Below are positions 34,288 to 41,800 of a DNA stretch of 64,000 nucleotides, piece after piece; positions within the stretch are counted from its first letter, which is position 1, and each line of letters opens with the position of its first letter. The notes beneath the pieces were generated by a model. That model did no database searches and was not told the DNA's origin. It saw only the letters and a program-made list of their open reading frames with translations. This DNA is from a virus, in IMG/VR virus record IMGVR_UViG_3300032326_000687, positions 1-64,000 of that record; one strand, written 5' to 3'. The translations under genes and the position numbers were made by a program.

Positions 34288-35447
34288 TGAACAGAAAAAT
34301 TACATTTTGCATACCATCTAAAAATAATCTTCGTTATCTTAAAAATAGTATCCAATCTATTAAAGCAAATAGTTTACATCAAAACGAGATTATAGTATAT
34401 GTGGATGCGGATAATGATGGTACAAAAGAATGGTTAGATGCAAATGGCATAAAGTATTTAGTTAATGATACGGATATACCAAAGGGAATTGCATATGGGT
34501 ACAATAGATGTATAGAAGCAGCAACTACACCGATAGTGTGTATGTTTCATGCCGATATGTATATGGGACAGTGGTTTGATGATGCTATATTAAAACATCT
34601 AAAACCACTTTCGGTTGTTAGTGGCACTCGTATTGAACCACCATTACATCCAAAGGGATTGGAAAAGATTGTAGAAGATTTTGGAATGTATCCTGAAGAT
34701 TTCAAAAAGGCGGAGTTTGATAAATTCGTTTATGAAATGCGATATGTAAATGAGGGCAAAACAACCAAAGGAATATTTGCACCTTGGGCAATTTATAAAG
34801 AAGATATTACTTCAATTGGTATGCATGATGAGAGATTTCATTCTTATCACGAAGACTCTGATATATTTAATCGTTTTATTTTGAATGGGTATGAGATAAT
34901 TCAAACATGGGAAGCTTTAGTATATCATCTGACATGTAGAGGTGGGCAATTTCAAGATGGAATTGAACAAGTAACTAAAGATGAGGCATTTCACAAAATG
35001 AAAAATAGTGCATTTAAAAACTATATTAGGAAATGGGGACATTTTGTTAAAAACGATGAATATCAACATCCAATTATACCACATAAATACGATGTATGTT
35101 TTAACATAAAAAATACAAAAATAGAAGCATTGGATTTTTTAGAACCTTGGTGTTCAAATATTAAAACAGATTTATCACAAGAAAAAATAAATGAATTTAT
35201 CTCAAAACAACAGGATGGTTGTATGATATCATTGGTTGATAAAATAAACAACGCAAATGAAAGCGATATTGAAATTGAATTTGATATAAATCAAATTACA
35301 CAAGAAGCAATAAATTTTATAGTTGACTTGAGTTTAATTTTAGATGATAATCAATTAGAAAAAGGAGAATATCAGTTTGGTATTTTCAAATTCAAAGTAA
35401 ATAGAATTTATCATATGGAAACCGAACTAATAAAATATAATATCTAA
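34287..35447 (+). CDS. Glycosyltransferase, GT2-like
   Basis: The 386-residue protein starts ITFCIPSKNNLRYLKNSIQSI, followed by IIVYVDADNDGTKEWL and MFHADMYMGQWFDDAIL near residue 95. FHSYHEDSDIFNRFILNGY is the catalytic acidic region. The C-terminal ~120 residues are separate in character and unknown. It overlaps both neighbours by one base. Confidence 0.83.
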   Translation: MNRKITFCIPSKNNLRYLKNSIQSIKANSLHQNEIIVYVDADNDGTKEWLDANGIKYLVNDTDIPKGIAYGYNRCIEAATTPIVCMFHADMYMGQWFDDAILKHLKPLSVVSGTRIEPPLHPKGLEKIVEDFGMYPEDFKKAEFDKFVYEMRYVNEGKTTKGIFAPWAIYKEDITSIGMHDERFHSYHEDSDIFNRFILNGYEIIQTWEALVYHLTCRGGQFQDGIEQVTKDEAFHKMKNSAFKNYIRKWGHFVKNDEYQHPIIPHKYDVCFNIKNTKIEALDFLEPWCSNIKTDLSQEKINEFISKQQDGCMISLVDKINNANESDIEIEFDINQITQEAINFIVDLSLILDDNQLEKGEYQFGIFKFKVNRIYHMETELIKYNI

Positions 35448-36325
35448 TGAAGACTACTTTATTTTGTATGCATGTGATGCCACATGAAATTGAAATGCTT
35501 GAAAGATTTATGGTACAATATCGTAAGGCTCTTTCTTATTTAGATGCAAATGACAACTTTACAATGAAAGTTAGTCTTAATTTAAATCCAGAATTAACTG
35601 ATTGGGAAGCTAGTGAATTAAAACAAGATTATTTTATTGAAAAATTTAATCCATTATTTGATGGTATAAAAAATATAAATGAAATAATCACCGATAATTC
35701 ATTGTGGGGAACTACTCAACAAAAACGAGAAAGTATCAAACTATATTATGACCAATTTATATTCTGCGATGCTGATATACTTTTACATGAACATCTACTA
35801 AAGCATCAGTTAAATTTATCATATCAGTTAAATAATATGTATATAGTATCACCTTCAATACCACGATGGTGGGATGATAGTTGGGATGTAATTGTGCATA
35901 AAAACATGTTAGATACTAGATTAGGATATGCACACAGTGAAGAATCTATATCAAATGCATATACACAGGATGTAAATGATATATCGGTTAGAGTTGTTCC
36001 TTCTGCAAAATTCGGTTGTGGTATGCATACTTTGTATTCAAGAAGTTTTTGGAATTTCACAGGCATTCCTGATTCGTTTGGTGGATATGGTCCAGAAGAT
36101 ACATATGCTATGAATTGCACCGATGTTGCACGTAAATATGGACATGAGATAGTTCAGGTTCTTCTTGATGGTATATACATAACCGAAGATTATATTAATA
36201 ACAAACCATCTTTTATAGATAAAATTGTAAGAATTGATAAGAAAAAAGAGTTTTATGATAAAGCACATGCTTTAGGTAGAGATGAGTTATTAAAATTTGC
36301 AAAGCGAATACTGAATTTAGGGTAA
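35447..36325 (+). CDS. Glycosyltransferase, GT-A-like
   Basis: The 292-residue protein has FIFCDADILLHEH near residue 105 (D-x-D) and FGGYGPEDTYAMNC near residue 208, resembling the GWGxEDxD region of galactosyltransferase-type enzymes. A basic C-terminal part follows. It ends the central glycan block. An AT-rich promoter-like motif comes next. Confidence 0.75.
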   Translation: MKTTLFCMHVMPHEIEMLERFMVQYRKALSYLDANDNFTMKVSLNLNPELTDWEASELKQDYFIEKFNPLFDGIKNINEIITDNSLWGTTQQKRESIKLYYDQFIFCDADILLHEHLLKHQLNLSYQLNNMYIVSPSIPRWWDDSWDVIVHKNMLDTRLGYAHSEESISNAYTQDVNDISVRVVPSAKFGCGMHTLYSRSFWNFTGIPDSFGGYGPEDTYAMNCTDVARKYGHEIVQVLLDGIYITEDYINNKPSFIDKIVRIDKKKEFYDKAHALGRDELLKFAKRILNLG

Positions 36326-36337
36326 TTCTTTAAAAAT

Positions 36338-36346
36338 TATATTTAT
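36338..36346 (+). promoter_or_regulatory. AT-rich promoter-like motif TATATTTAT
   Basis: The motif TATATTTAT lies in the 40-nt gap, 19 nt before the next ATG. No TTTG/TAnnTTTG pair is present in the gap. Confidence 0.5.
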
Positions 36347-36365
36347 ATCTATAATTTTAGGTAAA

Positions 36366-36695
36366 ATGGCAAACATTAAAGATACGATTAGAAAAATCAT
36401 AAGAGAAAATTTCATAAAAGAGATGGGTAAGAATGATATGCACCTTAAAGCTATTATGAAATATTATGATAAAGGTACTCCATCTACAAAAAAGCAAGTG
36501 GCAATTGTAGTTTCTGGTAGTAAAACTGCAAATAGAGGTATGATTCTAAATGACCTTATGGATATGGATTATCACGAAATTTTGGATGTGGAAAAGAAAT
36601 TAAAGTATGTAAAAGAATACTTTGATAAGAAGGGAAATGAAAGAGTTGCAGCAGCGTTACCTCAAACCGAAGAAGAACCACAAAAAGAAATCTAA
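36366..36695 (+). CDS. Small hypothetical protein
   Basis: The 109-residue protein begins ANIKDTIRKIIRENFIKEMG, a start seen in small virion-associated proteins of T4-like phages that often carry a short prohead-protease-type N-terminal helix. That comparison is tentative. It is basic, helical, and ends EEEPQKEI. It is followed after 1 nt by a membrane-anchored coiled-coil protein. Confidence 0.55.
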   Translation: MANIKDTIRKIIRENFIKEMGKNDMHLKAIMKYYDKGTPSTKKQVAIVVSGSKTANRGMILNDLMDMDYHEILDVEKKLKYVKEYFDKKGNERVAAALPQTEEEPQKEI

Positions 36696-36696
36696 A

Positions 36697-37011
36697 ATGG
36701 AAAATATATACTCAGTACTTATTACAGCAATTACGGTATTAGGTAGTGCAGCAGCATTTCGTTTCTATGAGAAGAAATCAATTAGAAAGGAAAGAGATGA
36801 GGAATTTATCAGACATGACTGTAGAGATAGAATATCAAAATTAGAAGCCCTTTTAGTAGCATCATCAAAAGAGAAAGATGAAATGCGTAAAATGATTATA
36901 GAGATGACATCAAAAGTTGCTGAATTAACTGTAAAAGTTGAGTATCTAACGAAAGAAAACGATAAGTTAGAAAAAGCACTTCCAAAAGCTAAAAGACAAT
37001 TAAACGGATAA
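36697..37011 (+). CDS. Membrane-anchored coiled-coil protein
   Basis: The 104-residue protein has one N-terminal membrane segment (YSVLITAITVLGSAAAFRFY) and a long charged coiled coil (RISKLEALLVASSKEKDEMR and onward). The layout is like an inner-membrane spanin or a small phage membrane adaptor, but no partner gene or lysis cassette is visible, so function is open. I chose ATG 36697, one base after the preceding stop codon. Confidence 0.6.
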   Translation: MENIYSVLITAITVLGSAAAFRFYEKKSIRKERDEEFIRHDCRDRISKLEALLVASSKEKDEMRKMIIEMTSKVAELTVKVEYLTKENDKLEKALPKAKRQLNG

Positions 37012-37544
37012 TGCCAATATCAAGAACATTATTTATGGAAAATAAAAAATTAAGAGTATTTGATTTTGACGATACACTTGTCAAAACAACTTCTTTTATA
37101 TATGTAACTCATAAAGACGGAAAAAAATCAACATTAACTCCGGGTGAATATGCAGTTTATACTGAAAAACCTGGTGATGTTTTTGACTATTCTGATTTTC
37201 AAAAAATAAATGAACCCAAATTGATTAAAGGATATGTTGAATTATTAAAAAGAATGTCAGCATCTAATAGCGGTAGAACGATTTATATTCTAACTGCACG
37301 TTCTGCATATAAACCAATTCATCAATTTATCAAAGATTTGGGAATTCGTAATTTGTATGTAGTTGCATTGGGTGATGCTAATCCAGAAAAGAAAGCAGAT
37401 TGGATAGAAGCAAAAGTAAAAGATGAAGGATACGATGATGTATTTTTTGTAGATGATTCTCTTAAAAATGTGGAAGCGGTTAGAAAAAGACTTAAAGCAT
37501 ATCCAAACGTAAAACAAAAAATACAACACATAAAACATTCATAG
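37011..37544 (+). CDS. HAD-like phosphatase domain protein
   Basis: The 177-residue protein has the HAD motif I RVFDFDDTLVKT near residue 17, motif II IYILTARSAYKP near 90 and motif IV DDVFFVDDSLKN near 143. The substrate is unknown. Small HAD proteins of phages can be nucleotidases or act on nucleic-acid ends. The start overlaps the preceding stop (TAATG). Confidence 0.78.
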   Translation: MPISRTLFMENKKLRVFDFDDTLVKTTSFIYVTHKDGKKSTLTPGEYAVYTEKPGDVFDYSDFQKINEPKLIKGYVELLKRMSASNSGRTIYILTARSAYKPIHQFIKDLGIRNLYVVALGDANPEKKADWIEAKVKDEGYDDVFFVDDSLKNVEAVRKRLKAYPNVKQKIQHIKHS

Positions 37545-37547
37545 TAT

Positions 37548-37814
37548 ATGGGCGTAGCAATCGTTATAGTAGACTGTACAAAACAGGATATCAATAAGGC
37601 TCTAAAAGAATTCAAAAGAAAGGTAATCAAATCCGGACACATTATGGAATTGAGAGACCGAAAAGAATATACAAAACCCACAACTGAAAAAAGGGAACAA
37701 AAACAAAAAGCTATTAGAAAGAGCCAGAGGGATGTTATATTAGATAAAATAGCCGCTGGAATTTTACCAACATCTACATTAAGCGGAAAGACAAAAAAAT
37801 CAAATAATTTTTAA
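37548..37814 (+). CDS. rpsU: Ribosomal protein bS21-like (phage-encoded)
   Basis: The 88-residue basic protein carries the bS21 core INKALKEFKRKVIKSGHI followed by ELRDRKEYTKPTTEKREQKQ, closely following the bacterial pattern (ALRRFKR.. G...E.R.R..Y.KPT..R). The C terminus extends about 20 residues beyond usual Bacteroidota bS21. bS21 sits near the 16S rRNA 3' end. In Bacteroidota it helps hide the anti-Shine-Dalgarno sequence. A phage copy could replace host bS21 and bias initiation toward phage messages. The next gene has a rare purine-rich Shine-Dalgarno-like sequence. Confidence 0.88.
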   Translation: MGVAIVIVDCTKQDINKALKEFKRKVIKSGHIMELRDRKEYTKPTTEKREQKQKAIRKSQRDVILDKIAAGILPTSTLSGKTKKSNNF

Positions 37815-37818
37815 TCAA

Positions 37819-37840
37819 TATACTTATTTCTAAAAGGAAG
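37819..37840 (+). promoter_or_regulatory. AT-rich promoter motif and an unusual Shine-Dalgarno-like site
   Basis: TATACTTAT (37819-37827) is followed by AAGGAAG (37834-37840), whose last base is 2 nt from the ATG at 37843. Purine-rich SD-like sequences are almost absent elsewhere in the window, so this site directly after the bS21 gene stands out. Confidence 0.5.
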
Positions 37841-37842
37841 TT

Positions 37843-38313
37843 ATGATATATTGGTTTACAGGACAACCGGGTGCCGGAAAAACTATTCAGGCTACAAAAC
37901 TTAGAGAATTTCTTCAAACTGAAAAACGTAATTGGAGAAAGGATGTATTTCACATTGACGGTGATGATTTGAGAGAATTGACACTTAATAAAGATTATTC
38001 AGAAACAGGTAGAGTGCAAAATATAAAGAACGCACAATTAATTGCTTTTTTCTTAAATGCAAAAGGATGTGATGTTGTTGTATCACTGGTATCACCGTAC
38101 AAGGAATTAAGAGAAGAATTTAAAACCGAATGTGGAGAGAATATTGTTGAGATATATGTACACACAACTCGTAAAAGAGGTAGAGAAGAATTCAAAGTAC
38201 AGGAGTATGAAGCACCTGAAGTGAATTTCTTTGATATGAATACTACATCGGAAACTCCAATACAATCCTTCACCAAATTAATACATTTTTTGAAAGATAC
38301 AAATAAGTTATAG
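37843..38313 (+). CDS. cysC: Adenylylsulfate (APS) kinase-like
   Basis: The 156-residue P-loop protein has FTGQPGAGKTIQATKL near residue 5, FHIDGDDLREL near 37, TGRVQNIKNAQLIAFFL near 52 and VVVSLVSPYKELRE near 75. These are the APS-kinase landmarks (DGDxxR, GR..N..R.., SPY..R). The enzyme makes PAPS, the sulfate donor for sulfotransferases. It is shorter than the usual ~200 residues, and some landmarks are loose, so a related nucleotide or sugar kinase is possible. A sulfotransferase-like gene occurs at 44875. Confidence 0.75.
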   Translation: MIYWFTGQPGAGKTIQATKLREFLQTEKRNWRKDVFHIDGDDLRELTLNKDYSETGRVQNIKNAQLIAFFLNAKGCDVVVSLVSPYKELREEFKTECGENIVEIYVHTTRKRGREEFKVQEYEAPEVNFFDMNTTSETPIQSFTKLIHFLKDTNKL

Positions 38314-38314
38314 T

Positions 38315-38614
38315 ATGAATAAAATAGTTGAAATATTTAAAGCGTGGGGTATCGCTTTTAATCCAGATGATAAGCAAGTTGATTTAGCTGCTAAAAGAAT
38401 GGAAGTATGTGATGGGTGTGAGAATAAAAAAACTTCACCTGTAATTCATTGTGGGTTGTGTGGATGTGCTTTAAAAGGAAAAATATATTCACCTGTAAAT
38501 GGTGCATGTCCAGCTGGAAAATGGAATCGTATAGATAATGATTATTTTCAAGCTATATATCAATACGAAAGGGCAAAAAAATTAGAACAAGAACAAAATA
38601 ATTCAAATAAATAG
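38315..38614 (+). CDS. Cysteine-rich small protein
   Basis: The 99-residue protein has CDGCENKK, then CGLCGCALKGKIYSP and GACPAGKW, giving two metal-binding knuckles. Proteins of this pattern occur widely in large phages with unknown function. The start is 1 nt after the APS-kinase-like stop codon, and the next gene starts 2 nt after its own stop. Confidence 0.65.
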   Translation: MNKIVEIFKAWGIAFNPDDKQVDLAAKRMEVCDGCENKKTSPVIHCGLCGCALKGKIYSPVNGACPAGKWNRIDNDYFQAIYQYERAKKLEQEQNNSNK

Positions 38615-38616
38615 TT

Positions 38617-39024
38617 ATGAAAAAATATGCACTATTCATCGGAAGATGGCAGACATGGCACAAAGGACATGAGTGGTTAATCAATCAACAATTAACAAAG
38701 GGTAAAAACGTTTGGGTAGCAATTAGAGATGTTGAAACCGATGAGAAAAATCCAAAATCAGCCCATAAAGTTATGATGGATTTAATGGAAGAACCATTCT
38801 TTCAAGAAAACATAGATAGAATCCTAATCAGTATTATTCCTGATATTGAAAGTGTAAACTATGGTAGAGGTGTAGGATATGACGTTATATATCACCAACC
38901 ACCAACTGATATTGAAGCTATAAGTGGTACAGGTATTAGACAAGGGTATATAGATACAAATGGCGATATAATTGTTTACAACGTAGATAAAAATGATAGT
39001 ACAGCGAAAGAGACACATAGCTAA
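38617..39024 (+). CDS. Nucleotidyltransferase, NMN/cytidylyltransferase-like
   Basis: The 135-residue protein has the HIGH-type motif FIGRWQTWHKGHEWLI near residue 7 and the distal ISGTGIRQGY near residue 103. This fits the NadM/cytidylyltransferase superfamily, which adenylylates or cytidylylates small phosphates. NMN adenylyltransferase (NAD synthesis) is the closest by motif. In a run with APS-kinase-like and DUF2061 genes, a sulfurylase-like role can be considered but is less likely because true ATP sulfurylase is much larger. Confidence 0.72.
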   Translation: MKKYALFIGRWQTWHKGHEWLINQQLTKGKNVWVAIRDVETDEKNPKSAHKVMMDLMEEPFFQENIDRILISIIPDIESVNYGRGVGYDVIYHQPPTDIEAISGTGIRQGYIDTNGDIIVYNVDKNDSTAKETHS

Positions 39025-39202
39025 AACCATCTCGTATCGTATTTTAAGTACTTTAATTGGATTTATTATAATGTGGTGGGTAAGTGGTTCAATTAAAATT
39101 GGCGCCGCATTTGGGGTAGCAGAATTGATTTACAAACCTATTCAATATTACATCCATGAAAGAATTTGGTATAAATGGATAAAATACGGTCTGAAAAAAT
39201 AA
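38993..39202 (+). CDS. DUF2061-like membrane protein
   Basis: The 69-residue protein begins RKRHIAKTISYRILSTLIGF and has one to two membrane segments, then SIKIGAAFGVAELIYKPIQYYIHERIW. This matches the DUF2061 pattern, which in Bacteroidota often lies next to or is fused with sulfate-assimilation genes. It overlaps the nucleotidyltransferase gene by 32 nt. Confidence 0.75.
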   Translation: MIVQRKRHIAKTISYRILSTLIGFIIMWWVSGSIKIGAAFGVAELIYKPIQYYIHERIWYKWIKYGLKK

Positions 39203-39208
39203 AATTGA

Positions 39209-39217
39209 TATACTTAT
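39209..39217 (+). promoter_or_regulatory. AT-rich promoter-like motif TATACTTAT
   Basis: The motif TATACTTAT lies 33 nt upstream of the next ATG, in a 48-nt gap lacking a TTTG/TAnnTTTG pair. Confidence 0.5.
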
Positions 39218-39250
39218 ATAAAGAAATTAAATTAGTATATCAAAATTGTT

Positions 39251-39814
39251 ATGGAAGAACAAAAAGAATTTAAGGAGTTTACAAACTTTGACCCTACAAA
39301 GGATTTATCACTAGCTCCACAAAGAAGAACAAAGAGAGGATTGGGTGCAAGGCCTTTATTAGAATCTGAAATAAAGGATATTCAAAAGAAAGCACGTTCA
39401 GCGGCTGAAGCTGCTAAATTATTGGGGGTATCATACAATACCTACAAAAAATACGCAAAAGAATATAAAGTATTTGAGGATTTAAAAAATCCGCATGGCA
39501 TAGGAATCCGTAAAGGTTCTCAAAGTGTGCATGGGTATCATTCGTTGGATGATATTATTGCTGGAAAATATCCAAAATATCCGGTATGGAAATTAAAAAG
39601 AAGATTATTGCTTAGTGGGTATATGGAAGAAAAATGCTGTAATTGTGGGTTTGAAGAAAGACGGATTACTGACCATAGAGTTCCATTGGTACTTGATTTC
39701 ATAGATGGTGATAAAAAGAACCATAAATACGATAATTTAAGGATGTTGTGTTTCAATTGTTCGTTCTTAATTAACGGAAACCTATCAGGTCCTAAAAAAG
39801 AATATGAATATTAA
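39251..39814 (+). CDS. HNH-endonuclease-like protein with helix-turn-helix
   Basis: The 187-residue protein has a helix-turn-helix-like segment SAAEAAKLLGVSYNTYKKY near residue 50. Near residue 128 a CCNCGF knuckle is followed by ITDHRVPLVLDFIDGDKKNH and LRMLCFNCSF. The C-x2-C, D-H, N-H and C-x2-C order is like HNH/endonuclease VII-type nucleases. It could be a homing endonuclease or a packaging or junction nuclease. It stands alone between two promoters, which fits a mobile homing gene. Confidence 0.7.
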   Translation: MEEQKEFKEFTNFDPTKDLSLAPQRRTKRGLGARPLLESEIKDIQKKARSAAEAAKLLGVSYNTYKKYAKEYKVFEDLKNPHGIGIRKGSQSVHGYHSLDDIIAGKYPKYPVWKLKRRLLLSGYMEEKCCNCGFEERRITDHRVPLVLDFIDGDKKNHKYDNLRMLCFNCSFLINGNLSGPKKEYEY

Positions 39815-39846
39815 TTTGGTAGATTCAATAAAATATCGTATATTTG
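39815..39846 (+). promoter_or_regulatory. Bacteroidota-type promoter, exact copy of the clamp promoter
   Basis: TTTG (39815-39818), 20 nt and TATATTTG (39839-39846). The 36 nt at 39813-39848 equal 10363-10398 base for base, spacer included. The ATG of the next gene is 25 nt downstream. Confidence 0.88.
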
Positions 39847-39871
39847 TAATTAAACATTAAAAACATAAATT

Positions 39872-40093
39872 ATGGCAAAGTATTTTGAAGTTACAGTGAC
39901 CGTACAGCACGAAGTAGATGGTGGTAAAGGCGGTACAAAGATTAAGAAAGTTAAAGAAAACTATTTAGTAGATGCGATGACAGTTACTGAAGCAGAAGCT
40001 AGAGTAGTTAAGGAATTTGAAGATGCGGGTATCCAATTGGATTACGAAGTAACATCTGCAAAAGAATCTAAAATTTTACAAGTTATCAAGTAA
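39872..40093 (+). CDS. DUF4494-like small protein
   Basis: The 73-residue protein has FEVTVTVQHEVDGGKG, KKVKENYLVDAMTVTEAEAR and a final two-strand segment. The YLVDAxxxTEAEAR core is typical of a small Bacteroidota family (DUF4494 by memory) of unknown function. It overlaps the next start codon by one base. Confidence 0.65.
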   Translation: MAKYFEVTVTVQHEVDGGKGGTKIKKVKENYLVDAMTVTEAEARVVKEFEDAGIQLDYEVTSAKESKILQVIK

Positions 40094-40350
40094 TGGCATT
40101 TGAAACTAAAATAGAAGAAATTAAAGAAGTTGTATTAAAGAGAGTACCACCGGGTGACAGATGGCAACCAGTTGATTCTCCTTCTACAATTTTGGAATCT
40201 CTGACAGATGGTTTAGAGTATCATTTCCAACAAACTGGACAAACGGAATTCTTCCTATCAGCTCGTAAAGGGACGGTAGAAGTAATCTATAAAGAGGAAG
40301 TAAAGGTAGAAAAACCTATTACAAAATACTCTTTATATGGTGAAGATTAA
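40093..40350 (+). CDS. Small hypothetical protein
   Basis: The 85-residue protein has no recognised family. It contains VVLKRVPPGDRWQPVDSPST and a C-terminal beta stretch TEFFLSARKGTVEVIYKEEV. It is co-translated with the DUF4494-like gene through a one-base overlap. Confidence 0.55.
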   Translation: MAFETKIEEIKEVVLKRVPPGDRWQPVDSPSTILESLTDGLEYHFQQTGQTEFFLSARKGTVEVIYKEEVKVEKPITKYSLYGED

Positions 40351-40371
40351 CGTTTGTTTACAAAAAAACTA

Positions 40372-40380
40372 TATATTTAT
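40372..40380 (+). promoter_or_regulatory. AT-rich promoter-like motif TATATTTAT
   Basis: The motif TATATTTAT is 23 nt upstream of the next ATG, in a 53-nt gap. Confidence 0.5.
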
Positions 40381-40403
40381 AGATAAACCTTAAAACAAAA
40401 ATT

Positions 40404-40661
40404 ATGACTACATTATTAATTATTGTGGCTGTTCTTGCAATCGGTGGAACATTTGCATACTTTGGTATGAAATCTGGTAAGATTGAAGATAAGAACAACA
40501 ATAACATTCCTGACGCTATTGAAGAAAAAATAGAAGAAGTTAAGGAAGTTGCAGTTAAAGTAAAGAAAGTAGCTGATAAAGCTAAAAAAGTTGCTAAAAC
40601 TGTTGTTGTTGAAAAGAAAAAGCCAGCAGCTAAGAAACCAGCTGCAAAGAAGACTAAGTAA
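40404..40661 (+). CDS. Membrane-anchored Lys/Ala-rich protein
   Basis: The 85-residue protein has an N-terminal membrane segment (LLIIVAVLAIGGTFAYFGM), a DKNNNNIPDAIEE stretch like a thrombospondin type 3 calcium loop, and a tail of VKKVADKAKKVAKT and KKPAAKKPAAKK repeats resembling histone H1 tails. The basic tail could bind DNA or phosphate-rich surfaces near the membrane. Function is unknown. Confidence 0.6.
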   Translation: MTTLLIIVAVLAIGGTFAYFGMKSGKIEDKNNNNIPDAIEEKIEEVKEVAVKVKKVADKAKKVAKTVVVEKKKPAAKKPAAKKTK

Positions 40662-40664
40662 TCA

Positions 40665-41456
40665 ATGAAGAATCTTATATCCGAACTATCTACTATCCAA
40701 AAAGAGATTAAGGAAATCAGAAACAAACTATTCGCTGAAATAATCACCGAAGGAGTTGATGATCCTGGTATTCTTAAATGTATCTTTTTGGCTGGTGGAC
40801 CGGGTAGTGGTAAATCCTACACTGCAAAAGAAATCTTTGGTGTAGGTAAGGGTGATATTGAAACCGTATCGGCGGGTGGATTAAAACTCATCAGTTCAGA
40901 TACGGCATTTGAGCAAGCTCTTAAAAAGAATGGTATTAATCCAAAAGATTTAGCGGATATAGAAAAGAATGACCCTAACTTCTGGGCTTATATAGCCGGA
41001 GAAGAAGGTGATTCAATTCGTAACAAAGCTAAAGCCGTTACACAAAAACAACAAGCATTTTACGAAGCTGGGAGATTAGGAATGATAATTGACGGAACAG
41101 GAGATGAAGTTCTTAAAATCCGTAACAAAATGGATAAAGCTGAAAAGCTAGGATACGATTGTTATATGGTATTCGTAAACACCTCGTTGGAAGTTGCAAT
41201 TAAAAGAAATGCTGAAAGAAGTAGAAGTTTACCCGAATCTTTGGTTAAAGAAATCTGGAGTAAGTGCCAGGAAAATATGGGTAAATTTCAAGGTATGTTT
41301 GGTAATAACTTTATTATAGTTGATAATACTGAATATCAACCTGTAAATCGCTCAGTACAAAAACAAGTTGATGCTTTTTTAAGAAAACCAGTCCAAAACC
41401 CAATCGGTAAGAAGTGGATTTTGGGTGCTAGATTAATTAAGAAGCATTTTAAATAG
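40665..41456 (+). CDS. Zeta-toxin-like P-loop kinase
   Basis: The 263-residue protein has Walker A FLAGGPGSGKSYTAKEIFG near residue 41, SSDTAFEQAL, and MIIDGTGDEVLKIRNKM near residue 140, followed by VFVNTSLEVAIKRNAERSR. This is the layout of zeta-toxin/polynucleotide-kinase-like ATPases found in many large phages. No antitoxin gene is adjacent, so a toxin-antitoxin role is unlikely. It starts 3 nt after the preceding stop codon. Confidence 0.78.
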   Translation: MKNLISELSTIQKEIKEIRNKLFAEIITEGVDDPGILKCIFLAGGPGSGKSYTAKEIFGVGKGDIETVSAGGLKLISSDTAFEQALKKNGINPKDLADIEKNDPNFWAYIAGEEGDSIRNKAKAVTQKQQAFYEAGRLGMIIDGTGDEVLKIRNKMDKAEKLGYDCYMVFVNTSLEVAIKRNAERSRSLPESLVKEIWSKCQENMGKFQGMFGNNFIIVDNTEYQPVNRSVQKQVDAFLRKPVQNPIGKKWILGARLIKKHFK

Positions 41457-41492
41457 GTTACGTTACAATTTACAATAAAAATGTAACAACAA

Positions 41493-41618
41493 ATGGCAAA
41501 GTCAGTAGGTTCGGCAAACAAAGTATCTTTTGGTAAAAGAAAAAGCAATCCAAACGGTAAAAAATCTTATGGTCCAAAAGCGCAAGCACCTAAAAAGTAT
41601 AGAGGACAGGGTAGATAA
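41493..41618 (+). CDS. Very small basic protein
   Basis: This 41-residue ORF (ATG 41493, TAA 41616-41618) is rich in Lys, Gly, Ser and Pro, with SFGKRKSNPNGKKSYGPKAQ. The strong basic charge suggests nucleic-acid or ribosome binding. It lies in a close run of genes, which supports that it is real. Confidence 0.5.
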   Translation: MAKSVGSANKVSFGKRKSNPNGKKSYGPKAQAPKKYRGQGR

Positions 41619-41627
41619 AATGGGTTT

Positions 41628-41789
41628 ATGAAAAACGAAAAAGCTTATCTGAAAAAGTTTGTGTATAATGAAATTGATGAAGAAGAATTATACATAAAAG
41701 AGAAAGGCAAAGTTAAGAAACTAAAACCAAAGAAGAAAGATTCTAAACCAGTAAAAGGTAAAAAGAGTTTTTCGGAAGATTGGGATTAA
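41628..41789 (+). CDS. Very small charged protein
   Basis: This 53-residue ORF (ATG 41628, TAA 41787-41789) has YLKKFVYNEIDEEELYIKEK and a Lys-rich second half. No family was recognised. It sits between another small basic ORF and a DUF454-like gene. Confidence 0.5.
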   Translation: MKNEKAYLKKFVYNEIDEEELYIKEKGKVKKLKPKKKDSKPVKGKKSFSEDWD

Positions 41790-41800
41790 AATATAGAGTT

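Noticed and set aside
36697-37011. Inner-membrane spanin (Rz-like)
   Set aside because: One membrane segment plus coiled coil fits, but there is no outer-membrane spanin partner, holin or endolysin nearby.
40665-41456. Zeta toxin of a toxin-antitoxin pair
   Set aside because: No epsilon-like antitoxin lies next to it. Phage P-loop kinases of this type are common outside toxin systems.
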